A DNA stretch of 64,000 bases from Paraburkholderia sacchari (GTDB taxonomy: Bacteria > Pseudomonadota > Gammaproteobacteria > Burkholderiales > Burkholderiaceae), in the NCBI RefSeq assembly GCF_000785435.2, contig NZ_JTDB02000007.1, forward strand, positions 67,745 through 131,744. Reading direction: 5' to 3'. The stretch's first letter is position 1. Every line of letters begins with the position of its first letter. The position numbers were made by a program, and so were the translations under genes. This document shows positions 33,670 to 41,738 of this stretch, one piece after another. The notes beneath the pieces are model-generated. The model did no database searches. It saw only the letters and a program-made list of their open reading frames with translations, and had not been told where the DNA came from.

Positions 33670-34538
33670 TTGCTTTTTGGTCGATCCTCGCGGCGATGAT
33701 GGCGATCGCGCTCGCGTGCGTGCTCGTGCCGCTTTGGCGCGGCGCGGATTCGCGCACGAACGCGCAGACGATGGCCGTCGCGATCTACCGCTCGGGAATG
33801 GCCGAGCTCAAGCACGAATGCTCGGCGGGCCTCGTTCCCGCCGAGCATCAGGCGCAGGCGAAGCGCGAGCTGGAGCGGCAACTCGTCGATGACACCAGCG
33901 ACCGGATTGCGCCTTCGGCCGGGGAACGGCCGATGAGCAACGTGACGCGCGCCGCGGTCGCGGCGCTGCTCATGGCGTTGTTGCCGGCGGGGGCGCTCGT
34001 GCTCTACATGCGGGTCGGCAATCCCGTTGCGGCGGCGATCGAAAGCGTCAGCGGCAAGCAGGCCGATAGCCATATGGGCACGCAAGGATCGCTCGAATAC
34101 GTGGTGAGCCGGCTTGCGGTGCGGTTGCGCGAACAACCGGACGACGCTACGGGCTGGGCGATGCTTGCGCGCTCATATGCCGCGCTGGAGCGCACGTCGG
34201 ACGCCGTCGCCGCGTATCGCCGCGCGCTCGCCTTGACGCCTGCCGATCCGGGGCTGCTCGCGGACTACGCCGACGAACTCGCGACACTGCGCGGCGGGGA
34301 CCTGAACGCAGAGGCGATGCAGAGCATTCAGGCTGCGCTCGCATTGGACCCGGCCAACGCGAAAGCGCTGGCGCTCGCGGGATCCGCGGCGCTCGACCGG
34401 CGCGACTATTGGCAAGCGGTCGCTTATTGGACGCGTTTGAAGGCCGTGGCGAATCCGCAGACTGCCGCGCAGGCGCAGCACAATATCGACATGATCGAGG
34501 ATCTGGCCGCGAAGGCGCATGGCGTGCGGGCGCCTTGA
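33666..34538 (+). CDS. ccmI: CcmI, TPR-containing apocytochrome chaperone
   Basis: 290 aa. Two N-terminal membrane helices (about 1-24 and 97-115) flank a cytoplasmic loop with the CcmI-type YRSGMAELKHECSAG region, followed by periplasmic TPR repeats (GWAMLARSYAALERTSDAVA, ALDPANAKALALAGSAALDR). CcmI captures the C-terminus of apocytochrome c for the CcmFH ligase. It is the last gene of the nap-ccm block; no intrinsic terminator is seen before the convergent glycosyltransferase, whose stop lies 54 bp away. Confidence 0.9.
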   Translation: MIAFWSILAAMMAIALACVLVPLWRGADSRTNAQTMAVAIYRSGMAELKHECSAGLVPAEHQAQAKRELERQLVDDTSDRIAPSAGERPMSNVTRAAVAALLMALLPAGALVLYMRVGNPVAAAIESVSGKQADSHMGTQGSLEYVVSRLAVRLREQPDDATGWAMLARSYAALERTSDAVAAYRRALALTPADPGLLADYADELATLRGGDLNAEAMQSIQAALALDPANAKALALAGSAALDRRDYWQAVAYWTRLKAVANPQTAAQAQHNIDMIEDLAAKAHGVRAP

Positions 34539-34592
34539 CGGGTTCTTGCGAAGCGTTGCGAAACGGCGTGCTTGACCGTCACGGCTTTCGAA

Positions 34593-35825
34593 CTAGCGCG
34601 CGAGCAGCCGCTCGACCTCGCTTACCGCGACGCCCAGGCCATCCTCTTGCGCCATGCGGCTGCCGAGCGCGGCAGCGCGCGCCTTGACGTCGTCGCGCTG
34701 CGCGAACGCGATGGCCTGCTTCAACGCGCTCGCGTGCAAACGCCTTCCATCGACGGCGGCCGGCGCCACGCCCAGCGCGGCGAGCTGGTGTGCCCAGAAG
34801 GCCTGGTCGCCCGCGAACGGCACCACCACCGACGGCACGCCGGCCCGGCAAGCAGAATGCGTCGTGCCCGAGCCGCCGTGATGGACGACCGCGCTCGTGC
34901 GGGCGAATAGCCAGTCGTGCGGCGCCTCGCCGATCACGCAAAAATTCTCCGGCAGCCGCGTGGTATCCACACCGCTCCAGCCTGGATAGAACAGCACGCG
35001 ACGTCCTTCCGCGGCTTCGATCAGCGTTGTCACAAGTTGCTCGCAATCGAAGCCGGCCATGCTGCCAAAGCCCATGTACAGCGGCGCTTCGCCAGCGTCC
35101 AGAAAGCGCGCGAGCGGGGCGGGCGGCGTCCAGCTGCCCGACGCCTGGCGCCATTGACCGCAGACCGTGGCGTTCGCGGGCCAGTCGCGCGGGCGCGGCA
35201 GCAGATTCGGCGAGACGCCGTAGAGCATGGGATGGTCGGTCCAGACGCCGCCGCGCGGCGCGAGGCCGCAGACCTCGGCGCGCGCCGCGTTGGTCGCGTG
35301 CCGGAACGCGCGCCATAGCAGCGCGTTCACGAGCCGTTGGCTGGCGTGGTTGAGCCAGCGCGGCACTTTGGACGGCGGCAGGAACGGCGACGCGAAGTCG
35401 CGCGTGGGCGTGAGCGGAATGAGACTCGCGCCCAGCGCCGGCACGCGCCGGTATTCGGCCACCGAGAGCCCGACGAACGCGGCCAGCCCCGAGACGACGA
35501 TGGCGTCGCGTCCCGCCGAGGCGTCGGCCACTTCCTGCATCCACGCGCGCGTGCTGGCGTTCGCAATCGAGGCGAGCGCCTTTGCCGTGGCGTCGAAGCT
35601 CGTCCGGCCGCTGACCACCGAGCCCAGCGCCGCGTCCGGCATGAGCGCCGCGCGTATATCGCCCGAGAGCGCCGACGCCGGAACGCCGAGCGCTTCGGCC
35701 GAGCCGAGCGTCGCGCGGTCGGCGAGCAGGTGCGTTTCGTGGCCTGCATCCATGAGCGCCCGGCAGAGCGCAGCGAGCGGGCGGGTATCGCCTTCGGTTC
35801 CGTAGGTGACGACGGTGAGCTTCAT
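34593..35825 (-). CDS. GT1-type glycosyltransferase (UDP-glucuronosyl/sterol/macrolide GT-like)
   Basis: 410 aa GT-B-fold enzyme. The N-terminal part starts MKLTVVTYGTEGDTRPLAAL, the Rossmann entry typical of sterol glucosyltransferase and antibiotic GT1 enzymes. The donor-binding signature HHGGSGTTHSACRAGVPSVV lies near residue 315, followed by PFAGDQAFWA. The acceptor is unknown; relatives glycosylate sterols, rhamnolipid-like lipids or macrolides. It stands alone, convergent with ccmI. It differs from typical cell-wall GTs and may be accessory. Confidence 0.85.
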   Translation of the reverse strand: MKLTVVTYGTEGDTRPLAALCRALMDAGHETHLLADRATLGSAEALGVPASALSGDIRAALMPDAALGSVVSGRTSFDATAKALASIANASTRAWMQEVADASAGRDAIVVSGLAAFVGLSVAEYRRVPALGASLIPLTPTRDFASPFLPPSKVPRWLNHASQRLVNALLWRAFRHATNAARAEVCGLAPRGGVWTDHPMLYGVSPNLLPRPRDWPANATVCGQWRQASGSWTPPAPLARFLDAGEAPLYMGFGSMAGFDCEQLVTTLIEAAEGRRVLFYPGWSGVDTTRLPENFCVIGEAPHDWLFARTSAVVHHGGSGTTHSACRAGVPSVVVPFAGDQAFWAHQLAALGVAPAAVDGRRLHASALKQAIAFAQRDDVKARAAALGSRMAQEDGLGVAVSEVERLLAR

Positions 35826-35908
35826 GCGGTGATCTTCGGGGGGCGGGGCGGCGTTCGAGTCGGATTTTATCCGGCTGCCACACTCACCGAAGCCAAGGTG
35901 CGCAGACC

Positions 35909-37111
35909 CTAGAAGACCGTTTCGCGCTCCGGCGTCGCGCTGATCTTGTGGATCGACAGATCGGCGCCGTTATATTCGCCCTCCTGATCGACGCGCAGGC
36001 CCACGATGGCGCGCAGCGCACCATAAACCGCCACGCCGCCCAGCGAGGCGATCACGATGCCGGCAATCGTCCCGACGATCTGCGCGCCCATCGATACGCC
36101 GCCGATCCCGCCCAGCGCGCGCATGCCGAAGATGCCCGCCGCAATGCCGCCCCACGCGCCGCACAGGCCGTGCAGCGGCCACACGCCGAGCACGTCGTCG
36201 ATGCGCCAGCGGTTCTGCACGCAGGTGAACATGTAGACGAACAGCACACCGGCCACTGCGCCCGTCGCGAGCGCGCCGAGCGGATGCATCACGTCCGAGC
36301 CCGCGCACACGGCCACGAGGCCCGCGAGCGGCCCGTTATAGGTGAAGCCCGGGTCGTTGCGGCCCGCGAGCCAGGCGGCGAGCGTGCCGCCCACCATCGC
36401 CATCAGCGAGTTCACGGCCACGAGGCCGCTGATCTTGTCGATGGTCTGCGCGCTCATCACGTTGAAGCCGAACCAGCCCACCGCGAGCACCCACGCGCCG
36501 AGCGCGAGAAACGGAATGTTCGAGGGCGGATGCGCGGCGATGCGGCCGTCGCGCGAATAGCGGCCGTGGCGCGGTCCGAGCAGCAGCACGGCGGGCAGCG
36601 CGACCCAGCCGCCGAATGCGTGCACCACCACCGAGCCGGCAAAGTCATGGAACGGCACGCCGAACATATGCGTGATCGCATCCTCGAAATGCAGGCGGTT
36701 GTTCCACACCATGCCTTCAAAGAACGGATAGATGAAGCCGACGATCACGAAAGTCGCGAACAGTTGCGGGTTGAACTTCGAGCGTTCGGCGATGCCGCCC
36801 GAAACGATGGCCGGAATCGCCGCCGCGAAGGTCAGCAGGAAGAAGAAGCGCACAAGCTGATAGCCATTGTGCTCGGCGAGCACGTCGGCGTGCGAGAAGA
36901 ACTGCACGCCGTAGGCGATGGTGTAGCCGATGAAGAAGTACGCGATCGTCGAGACCGAAAAATCGACGAGGATCTTCACGAGTGCGTTGACCTGGTTCTT
37001 CTTGCGCACGGTGCCGAGTTCGAGAAACGCGAAGCCCGCATGCATGGCGAGCACCATGGCCGCGCCCAGCAGCAGGAACAGCGTGTCGGTGCCGGTCTTG
37101 AGATTGTCCAT
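35909..37111 (-). CDS. amtB: Ammonium channel AmtB
   Basis: 400 aa, eleven-helix Amt/Mep/Rh protein in the inner membrane. Pore histidines are in DFAGSVVVHAFGG and WPLHGLCGAWGG; TVRKKNQVNALVK and the GGIAERSKFNP region are family-typical. The start at 37111 is set by the protein beginning MDNLKTGTDTLFLLLGAAMV; the open frame continues far upstream only as antisense of the kinase gene. The C-terminal tail (about 25 residues from VDQEGEYNGADLSIHKI) is where PII/GlnK regulates such channels, but no glnK adjoins. A sigma-54 promoter and NtrC-like sites lie upstream. Confidence 0.94.
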   Translation of the reverse strand: MDNLKTGTDTLFLLLGAAMVLAMHAGFAFLELGTVRKKNQVNALVKILVDFSVSTIAYFFIGYTIAYGVQFFSHADVLAEHNGYQLVRFFFLLTFAAAIPAIVSGGIAERSKFNPQLFATFVIVGFIYPFFEGMVWNNRLHFEDAITHMFGVPFHDFAGSVVVHAFGGWVALPAVLLLGPRHGRYSRDGRIAAHPPSNIPFLALGAWVLAVGWFGFNVMSAQTIDKISGLVAVNSLMAMVGGTLAAWLAGRNDPGFTYNGPLAGLVAVCAGSDVMHPLGALATGAVAGVLFVYMFTCVQNRWRIDDVLGVWPLHGLCGAWGGIAAGIFGMRALGGIGGVSMGAQIVGTIAGIVIASLGGVAVYGALRAIVGLRVDQEGEYNGADLSIHKISATPERETVF

Positions 37112-37161
37112 CCTGAAGTTCTGCCCTTGCCCTGAATGGGCGCATAAATGGAGGCACAAAG

Positions 37162-37177
37162 AGCAAGATGCGGGCCA
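37162..37177 (-). promoter_or_regulatory. Sigma-54 promoter of amtB
   Basis: On the minus strand the sequence is TGGCCCGCATCTTGCT, matching the -24/-12 consensus TGGCAC-N5-TTGCW with a single change and the exact GG-N10-GC spacing. The start site would be near 37151, leaving a leader of about 40 nt before the amtB ATG. Nitrogen control of amtB through RpoN is the norm in proteobacteria. Confidence 0.72.
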
Positions 37178-37182
37178 GCTTC

Positions 37183-37199
37183 GCGCCAAACTGGTGAGC
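37183..37199. promoter_or_regulatory. NtrC-like site 1
   Basis: GCGCCAAACTGGTGAGC resembles the NtrC dyad (GCACC-N5-GGTGC). It lies just upstream of the -24 box, about position -32 to -48, closer than a typical enhancer. Confidence 0.5.
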
Positions 37200-37350
37200 G
37201 CCATGCGGCGGCAAGCCATTTGACGGTGCGCGCGTGCACCGGAGCGGCCTTTCATGCGCCGTGATCGCGCGCACGAAATAAGTGCGCACGCCGCGGGTGC
37301 GAGGCGGCGCGGCATGGGATGGCACAGATCGGCACAATCGCAGTGCCTGC

Positions 37351-37367
37351 GCGCCAAAGTGGTGAGG
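37351..37367. promoter_or_regulatory. NtrC-like site 2
   Basis: GCGCCAAAGTGGTGAGG differs from site 1 at only two of 17 positions and lies about 200 bp upstream of the predicted amtB start, a usual enhancer distance. It is also 186 bp before the kinase start codon. Confidence 0.5.
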
Positions 37368-37552
37368 CGACGCGCCAGTTCGGGGCGAATTATTCGATTT
37401 ACCTTTCTTTTAAAGCCAATCGTCGGCGATCCGAAAATATTCGGTGGGCCACACATCGCTCGCACGTCGGGCGCACGTAGGCGGGCAAACGCCGACATAA
37501 TAATGATCGAACCCAAACCTTTAGTCGTCCGGACTTCCCGAACCGCCATCCC

Positions 37553-39346
37553 ATGCGCCTCACCACCAAAGGGCTGTTGCTGATCGCGATCCCGGCCGTC
37601 TTCGAGTTGACGCTGCTGTCGGCCATCGTGAAGGCGGAGGCCGATGCGGAGAATGCCGAGGTCCTGGGCCAGCGCAGCCAGGCCGTGCTCGCGCAGGCGG
37701 GCCGCGTGCTGGAGCCGGTGCTGGTCGAATCGGTGCAATTGCGCGGCGCGGTGGCCGCGAGCGACGCGCGGTTCTCGACGCCGGTGGCATTGTGGATGGA
37801 CGTCGATCGCCGCATCGACCGGCTCGCGGAGCTTGTTGCCGACAACCCGTCCCAGGTCGAACGCGCCCAGCGGATCCGCCAGGCAGTGCAGAACTATCGC
37901 CAGTGGTCGGACCGCATTCAGGACCTGCTGCATGCGGGACGCCGTGCCGACCTGGTCGAGCGCTTTCGCACTTACACGGACTTCGATGCGCTCGACCGCG
38001 TGCGCACCCAGGTCACCGCGTTCCAGACCGAGGAGCGCCGCCTCGACGTGATGCGCATCACCGACGCCGAGCAGGCGCGCGCGCAGCAGCAGTCGCTCGT
38101 GATGACCGCGGTGATCGGCTCGATCATGCTCCTGGCGCTGGCCGTCTGGGTCTTCACGCGCGGCGTGCGCGGGCGGCTCGATGCGCTGTCCGACAACGCG
38201 AGCCGGCTCGCGGGCAATGAGCCGCTCGCGCCGCTGGCGACCGGCAACGACGAAATCGCCGAGCTCGATCTCATGCTCCATCGGATCAGCCAGCAGCTCG
38301 TGGAGGCGGAGCGGCTGCGGCTCGGCTTCCAGGCCGACCTCGCGCGCCGCGCCGAGCAGCTCGCGCGCATCAATGAGGATCTGCGCCAGCAGACTCAGGA
38401 AAACGAGATGTTCATTCACAGCGTCTCGCACGACTTGCGCGCGCCGCTCGTGAACCTGCAAGGCTTTTCGCGCGAACTCAATCACGCGTGTGAGGACTTG
38501 CGCGAGCGCGTGGCGCGATCGTCGCTTGGCCCCGAGGCGCGGGCGCGCGTCGAGCGGATCATCAACGAGGACATCGGCGAAGCGCTGCGCTATTTGCAGA
38601 CGGCGGTGCTGCGGGCCTCGCATATCATCGACGCGCTCTTGCGGCTAGCGCGCGTGGGGCGCGTGGAGTACCGGCGTCAGCGTGTCAACGTGCAGGAGCT
38701 GGTGCAGCGCGTGGTGGACGCGATGCATGCCTCGGTGCGCGCGCGCAACGCCCAGGTGAGCGTGCGCGGATTGCCTCCGGTATGGGGTGACCCGACCGCG
38801 CTCGAGCAGGTGTTCGCGAATCTGATCGGCAATGCGCTCAATTATCTCGATCCCGCGCGCGAGGGGCGTGTCGAGATCGGCACGGCGGATGCGCCGCCGG
38901 GCGTGGAGTCGCTGCAGATTTTCTATGTGCGCGACAACGGCCTCGGCATTCCTGAAGTGGCGCGGCCGCGCCTGTTTCAGGCCTTCCAGCGCATGCACGG
39001 CAACGTCGCTCCAGGCGAGGGCATCGGGCTCGCGCTCGTGCGCCGCATGGTCGAGCGGCACGGCGGGCGCATCTGGGTGGAATCGGTCGAAGGCGAGGGG
39101 ACGACGTTCTATCTTTCGCTGCCTGACGCGCTTGCGGTCGTGCCGCCGGCGCCGGGCGTCGCCGCGGCGCTCGTGATCGCGCATGAGCGCACGCTCGGGC
39201 GGTCTGGCGACGGCGCGGGCGATGGCGCGGGGCCGGCGGAGTCCAGGCCAGGGCCGGCTTCCGCAAGCGACGCAGGCGTGCCGCGCAGCGCGCCCGTGGC
39301 TGTGGTCGGCGCACCGGCCGTGGATGGGCCGCTGGCCGATTTGTAG
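37553..39346 (+). CDS. CHASE3-type sensor histidine kinase (orphan)
   Basis: 597 aa. Membrane helix at residues 7-26, a periplasmic four-helix sensor resembling CHASE3 (27-180), second helix 182-202, HAMP 203-255, coiled coil, HisKA with the H-box HSVSHDLRAPLVNLQ (His293), and a HATPase domain with N-box NLIGNALNY, DNGLGIPE and GEGIGLALVRRMVERHGG. It autophosphorylates on His293 and passes phosphate to a response regulator that is not encoded nearby. The last 70 residues are Ala/Gly/Pro-rich and dispensable-looking. It is transcribed divergently from amtB, which makes a role in nitrogen sensing possible but unproven. Confidence 0.87.
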   Translation: MRLTTKGLLLIAIPAVFELTLLSAIVKAEADAENAEVLGQRSQAVLAQAGRVLEPVLVESVQLRGAVAASDARFSTPVALWMDVDRRIDRLAELVADNPSQVERAQRIRQAVQNYRQWSDRIQDLLHAGRRADLVERFRTYTDFDALDRVRTQVTAFQTEERRLDVMRITDAEQARAQQQSLVMTAVIGSIMLLALAVWVFTRGVRGRLDALSDNASRLAGNEPLAPLATGNDEIAELDLMLHRISQQLVEAERLRLGFQADLARRAEQLARINEDLRQQTQENEMFIHSVSHDLRAPLVNLQGFSRELNHACEDLRERVARSSLGPEARARVERIINEDIGEALRYLQTAVLRASHIIDALLRLARVGRVEYRRQRVNVQELVQRVVDAMHASVRARNAQVSVRGLPPVWGDPTALEQVFANLIGNALNYLDPAREGRVEIGTADAPPGVESLQIFYVRDNGLGIPEVARPRLFQAFQRMHGNVAPGEGIGLALVRRMVERHGGRIWVESVEGEGTTFYLSLPDALAVVPPAPGVAAALVIAHERTLGRSGDGAGDGAGPAESRPGPASASDAGVPRSAPVAVVGAPAVDGPLADL

Positions 39347-39365
39347 GCCATGGAGGGAGCGCGGG

Positions 39366-39689
39366 TCAGCAGGCGAAAATGCGCCGCGGCTTGAGGAGGC
39401 TACGGCCGCGAATCGACCAGAGGCAGGCCGCGCCGGCCAGTGCGAGCACGACGGCCAGCGCGGTGTGAGGATTCAGGTGCGCGACAGGCAAGCTGCCAGG
39501 CGAGACCAGCGTGCGCTCGAGCACGAACAGCGCGCCCCATAGTGCGATGGCCGCCTGGATCAGCATGCGCGTGCCGCGTGCATGACGTGCGCGTTCGGCT
39601 GAAGTTCTGCGCTGGCCCGTGCGCGTGCAAAAGAATGCGATTGCCATCACCGCAATCGCGAGTAACACCACCCAATCCATCAAATCCAT
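39366..39689 (-). CDS. Small membrane protein, unknown
   Basis: 107 aa with three hydrophobic segments (MDWVVLLAIAVMAIAFF, MLIQAAIALWGALFVLE, ALAVVLALAGAACLW) separated by basic loops, so an inner-membrane protein. The ATG at 39689 is chosen because GGAAGG sits seven bases upstream; the open frame begins six codons earlier. I do not recognise the family. It is convergent with the histidine kinase, ending 19 bp from its stop. Confidence 0.6.
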   Translation of the reverse strand: MDLMDWVVLLAIAVMAIAFFCTRTGQRRTSAERARHARGTRMLIQAAIALWGALFVLERTLVSPGSLPVAHLNPHTALAVVLALAGAACLWSIRGRSLLKPRRIFAC

Positions 39690-39822
39690 CGCCGTACCTT
39701 CCCGCAATCAAAGCGATATTGTCGGAAACGCAGGGGTGGGGCTCGCATCGGAATTGTCCGAATTTGTGCGCGATTAGGTTAAGTATTGTCAGATATTAGC
39801 TTGATCGGTTGAAATTCGGATC

Positions 39823-39858
39823 GTTAAAGCGGTTAGCGCGGTTAGAGTAGTTAAAGCA
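39823..39858. repeat. Four 9-bp tandem repeats (GTTAnnGnn)
   Basis: Units GTTAAAGCG, GTTAGCGCG, GTTAGAGTA and GTTAAAGCA run head to tail in the gap between two minus-strand genes. Units 1 and 4 differ at one base. Such short arrays can vary in copy number or act as binding sites. Confidence 0.7.
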
Positions 39859-39895
39859 GCGCGCCGCTCGCGCACGGCGGCGCGCGCTTCATCTG

Positions 39896-40477
39896 TCAGG
39901 GCTCGATGCGCGTACCGAGCAAGGCGAGAAACTGACGCAGCCATTCGGGATGCGCGGGCCAGGCCGGCGCCGTGACGAACGGTGCATCGGTCACGGCGCT
40001 ATCAATGGCGATATCGGCATATTCGCCGCCCGCGAGACGCACTTCGGGTGCGCAGGCCGGATAGGCCGAGATGCGCTTGCCGCGAATAACTTCGGCTGCT
40101 GCAAGCAATTGCGCCGCATGGCAGATGGCGGCCACGGGTTTGTTGGCTTGCGCGAAGTGCTGCACGATCGCGATCACCTTCGGGTCCAGGCGCAGGTACT
40201 CGGGTGCCCGGCCGCCCGCGATGGCGAGCGCATCGTACTGCTGCGGATCGATCTCGTCGAAGCTGGCGTTCAGCGCGAACTGATGGCCCGGCTTTTCGGT
40301 ATAGGTCTGGTCGCCCTCGAAGTCGTGAATCGCGGTCTTGATGCGCTCGCCGGCCTTCTTGCCGGGGCACACGGCATCGACCTTGTGACCGACGGCTTGC
40401 AGCGCCTGGAAGGGCACCATCGTTTCATAGTCTTCGGCAAAATCGCCCGTGAGAAAAAGGATCTTCTTGACTGCCAT
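39896..40477 (-). CDS. DJ-1/PfpI family protein (YhbO-like)
   Basis: 193 aa class I glutamine-amidotransferase-like fold. The nucleophile elbow is VAAICHAAQLL with Cys119, and Glu18 in DFAEDYETMV is the conserved partner. Relatives are called protease I, deglycase or glyoxalase, and have stress-protective roles; the exact reaction is disputed in the field. The start at 40477 (MAVKKILFLTGDFAEDYE) is typical of the family; the extra 21 upstream codons are not. It stands alone, divergent from the acetyltransferase. Confidence 0.85.
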   Translation of the reverse strand: MAVKKILFLTGDFAEDYETMVPFQALQAVGHKVDAVCPGKKAGERIKTAIHDFEGDQTYTEKPGHQFALNASFDEIDPQQYDALAIAGGRAPEYLRLDPKVIAIVQHFAQANKPVAAICHAAQLLAAAEVIRGKRISAYPACAPEVRLAGGEYADIAIDSAVTDAPFVTAPAWPAHPEWLRQFLALLGTRIEP

Positions 40478-40566
40478 CGCGAGGCTCCATGAGGGTTGTG
40501 GTTGCTGTGGCCCGCTGCGGTGGGGCACGGTGGAACGCAACGGGTATCCACACAGTCTATTTCAGC

Positions 40567-41127
40567 ATGCTTGACGATTTTGCGAAGGCTACTGCGGCCA
40601 ATCCCGGTGCCGATCCCGATACGCAACGCGCAGATGACGCCATCGTCTGGCGTGCCTATGTGGCGCGCCGCGACGCGGCGCCGCTCGCCGCGCTCTTTCG
40701 CGACGCCATCCTGACGCTGACCGCTTCGCACTACGACGGCGCGCAGCGTGCGGCCTGGGCTGCGGTAGCCGACGATCTCGACGCCTTCGATGCGCGCCTC
40801 ACGCGTGGCGTGACGCTCGTTGCCGAATACGCGGGCAAGCCGGTCGCATTCGGCCAGCTTTTTCCCGCCGACCATGTGGAGATGCTCTATGTCGCGCCGG
40901 GCTGGACGCGCCGCGGCCTCGCCTCGGCGCTCATCGCGCGCATGGAGGCGCTGGCGCGCGAGGCGGGGGCGAGCACGCTCGACACCGACGCCAGCGCGCT
41001 GGCGCGCCCCGTGTTCGAGCGCGCGGGTTTTTCGCTGGTCGCTCAGGAGGTCGTGCGGCGCGGCAGCGTATCATTGCCGCGTTTTCATCTTTGCAAGCCG
41101 CTGTGTGCGGTGCTTTTTTCAGGGTGA
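40567..41127 (+). CDS. GNAT-family N-acetyltransferase
   Basis: 186 aa with the acetyl-CoA-binding motif A VAPGWTRRGLASALIARME and the preceding beta strand VEMLYVAP. The C-terminal ARPVFERAGFSLVAQEVV is the usual end of the fold. The substrate cannot be read from sequence. I start at the ATG at 40567 (MLDDFAKATAAN); an upstream ATG at 40489 gives an unlikely Arg/Gly-rich extension. Its stop is 2 bp before the next start, so it is probably co-transcribed with the lipoprotein gene. Confidence 0.82.
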   Translation: MLDDFAKATAANPGADPDTQRADDAIVWRAYVARRDAAPLAALFRDAILTLTASHYDGAQRAAWAAVADDLDAFDARLTRGVTLVAEYAGKPVAFGQLFPADHVEMLYVAPGWTRRGLASALIARMEALAREAGASTLDTDASALARPVFERAGFSLVAQEVVRRGSVSLPRFHLCKPLCAVLFSG

Positions 41128-41129
41128 CC

Positions 41130-41651
41130 ATGTCTTCGATGAAGGTTTTAAAACGGCTGGGCATCGTGCCCATGCTGCTGTGCGTGGCGCTCGCTGCCGG
41201 CTGCGACAAGCAGAATGCGACGGTGGCCGATCTGAGCAAGAAGTCCGCCGATGCTGCGCAGCAGGCCGCTCAGCTCGCGGCCAGCCAGGCCAGCGCGCAG
41301 GCGGCCCGGACGCTGGACCAGGCGGCCAGCTACGTGAACCAGCAACTCGACGCCGCACAGCGCAAGCTTGGCGAGGTGGCGTCGCAAACGCAGGCGCAGA
41401 CTCGCGATCAGCTTCAGTCGCAGGGCGAGGGAACGTCCGCATCGATTGCTTCGGGCGCGAGCGCTTCGGCCGACGCAATGGCCTCGCAGGCGCGCGGGCA
41501 GTGGCAGGCGGCGGCGAGTGCGGCTCACGCGTTGCTCGGCAACGCGGCCGCGGCCACCGGCACTGGCCTGTCGATGGCGGGAACCTCGCTGCAACGCTGG
41601 GCTGCGAGCAGCGCAGCGGCGACCGGCTCGGCGGCGTCGGGCGCGAAATGA
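41130..41651 (+). CDS. Ala-rich predicted lipoprotein
   Basis: 173 aa. A lipoprotein signal ends in LAAGC (Cys about residue 25) followed by DKQ; Asp next to Cys could favour retention at the inner membrane. The remainder is a helical, Ala/Gln/Ser-rich sequence (SADAAQQAAQLAASQASAQA) likely to form a long coiled coil, like Lpp-type or apolipophorin-like proteins. Function unknown. An in-frame ATG at 41139 is an alternative start. No terminator is seen before the Rrf2 promoter. Confidence 0.68.
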   Translation: MSSMKVLKRLGIVPMLLCVALAAGCDKQNATVADLSKKSADAAQQAAQLAASQASAQAARTLDQAASYVNQQLDAAQRKLGEVASQTQAQTRDQLQSQGEGTSASIASGASASADAMASQARGQWQAAASAAHALLGNAAAATGTGLSMAGTSLQRWAASSAAATGSAASGAK

Positions 41652-41667
41652 CGATGGGCATCTGCGG

Positions 41668-41703
41668 TTGACGGGCGAAATTAATGTAATTATGATGGTT
41701 ACA
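41668..41703 (+). promoter_or_regulatory. Promoter and operator of the Rrf2 regulator gene
   Basis: TTGACG (41668-41673) and TATGAT (41691-41696) are spaced by exactly 17 bp, a good sigma-70 promoter. Over the -10 box lies TGTAATTATGATGGTTACA (41685-41703), whose ends TGTAA/TTACA are inverted repeats and which matches the 19-nt palindrome at 42273. Autoregulation by the Rrf2 protein is inferred. Confidence 0.68.
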
Positions 41704-41738
41704 CTTTATCTCACCGCGTTTCCAGCGGCCGGTTTGTT

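Larger units (their letters stand above)
37112..37552. other. amtB / histidine-kinase divergent regulatory region
   Basis: 441 bp between divergent genes. It contains a sigma-54 promoter directed at amtB (37162-37177), two NtrC-like dyads (37183-37199 and 37351-37367), and an A+T-rich stretch at 37388-37445 that could hold the kinase promoter. No small gene is convincing. Confidence 0.6.

Noticed and set aside
37224..37240. GGTGC-rich palindrome near 37224 as a third NtrC site
   Set aside because: The half-sites are in the reverse orientation (GGTGC then GCACC) to the NtrC dyad.
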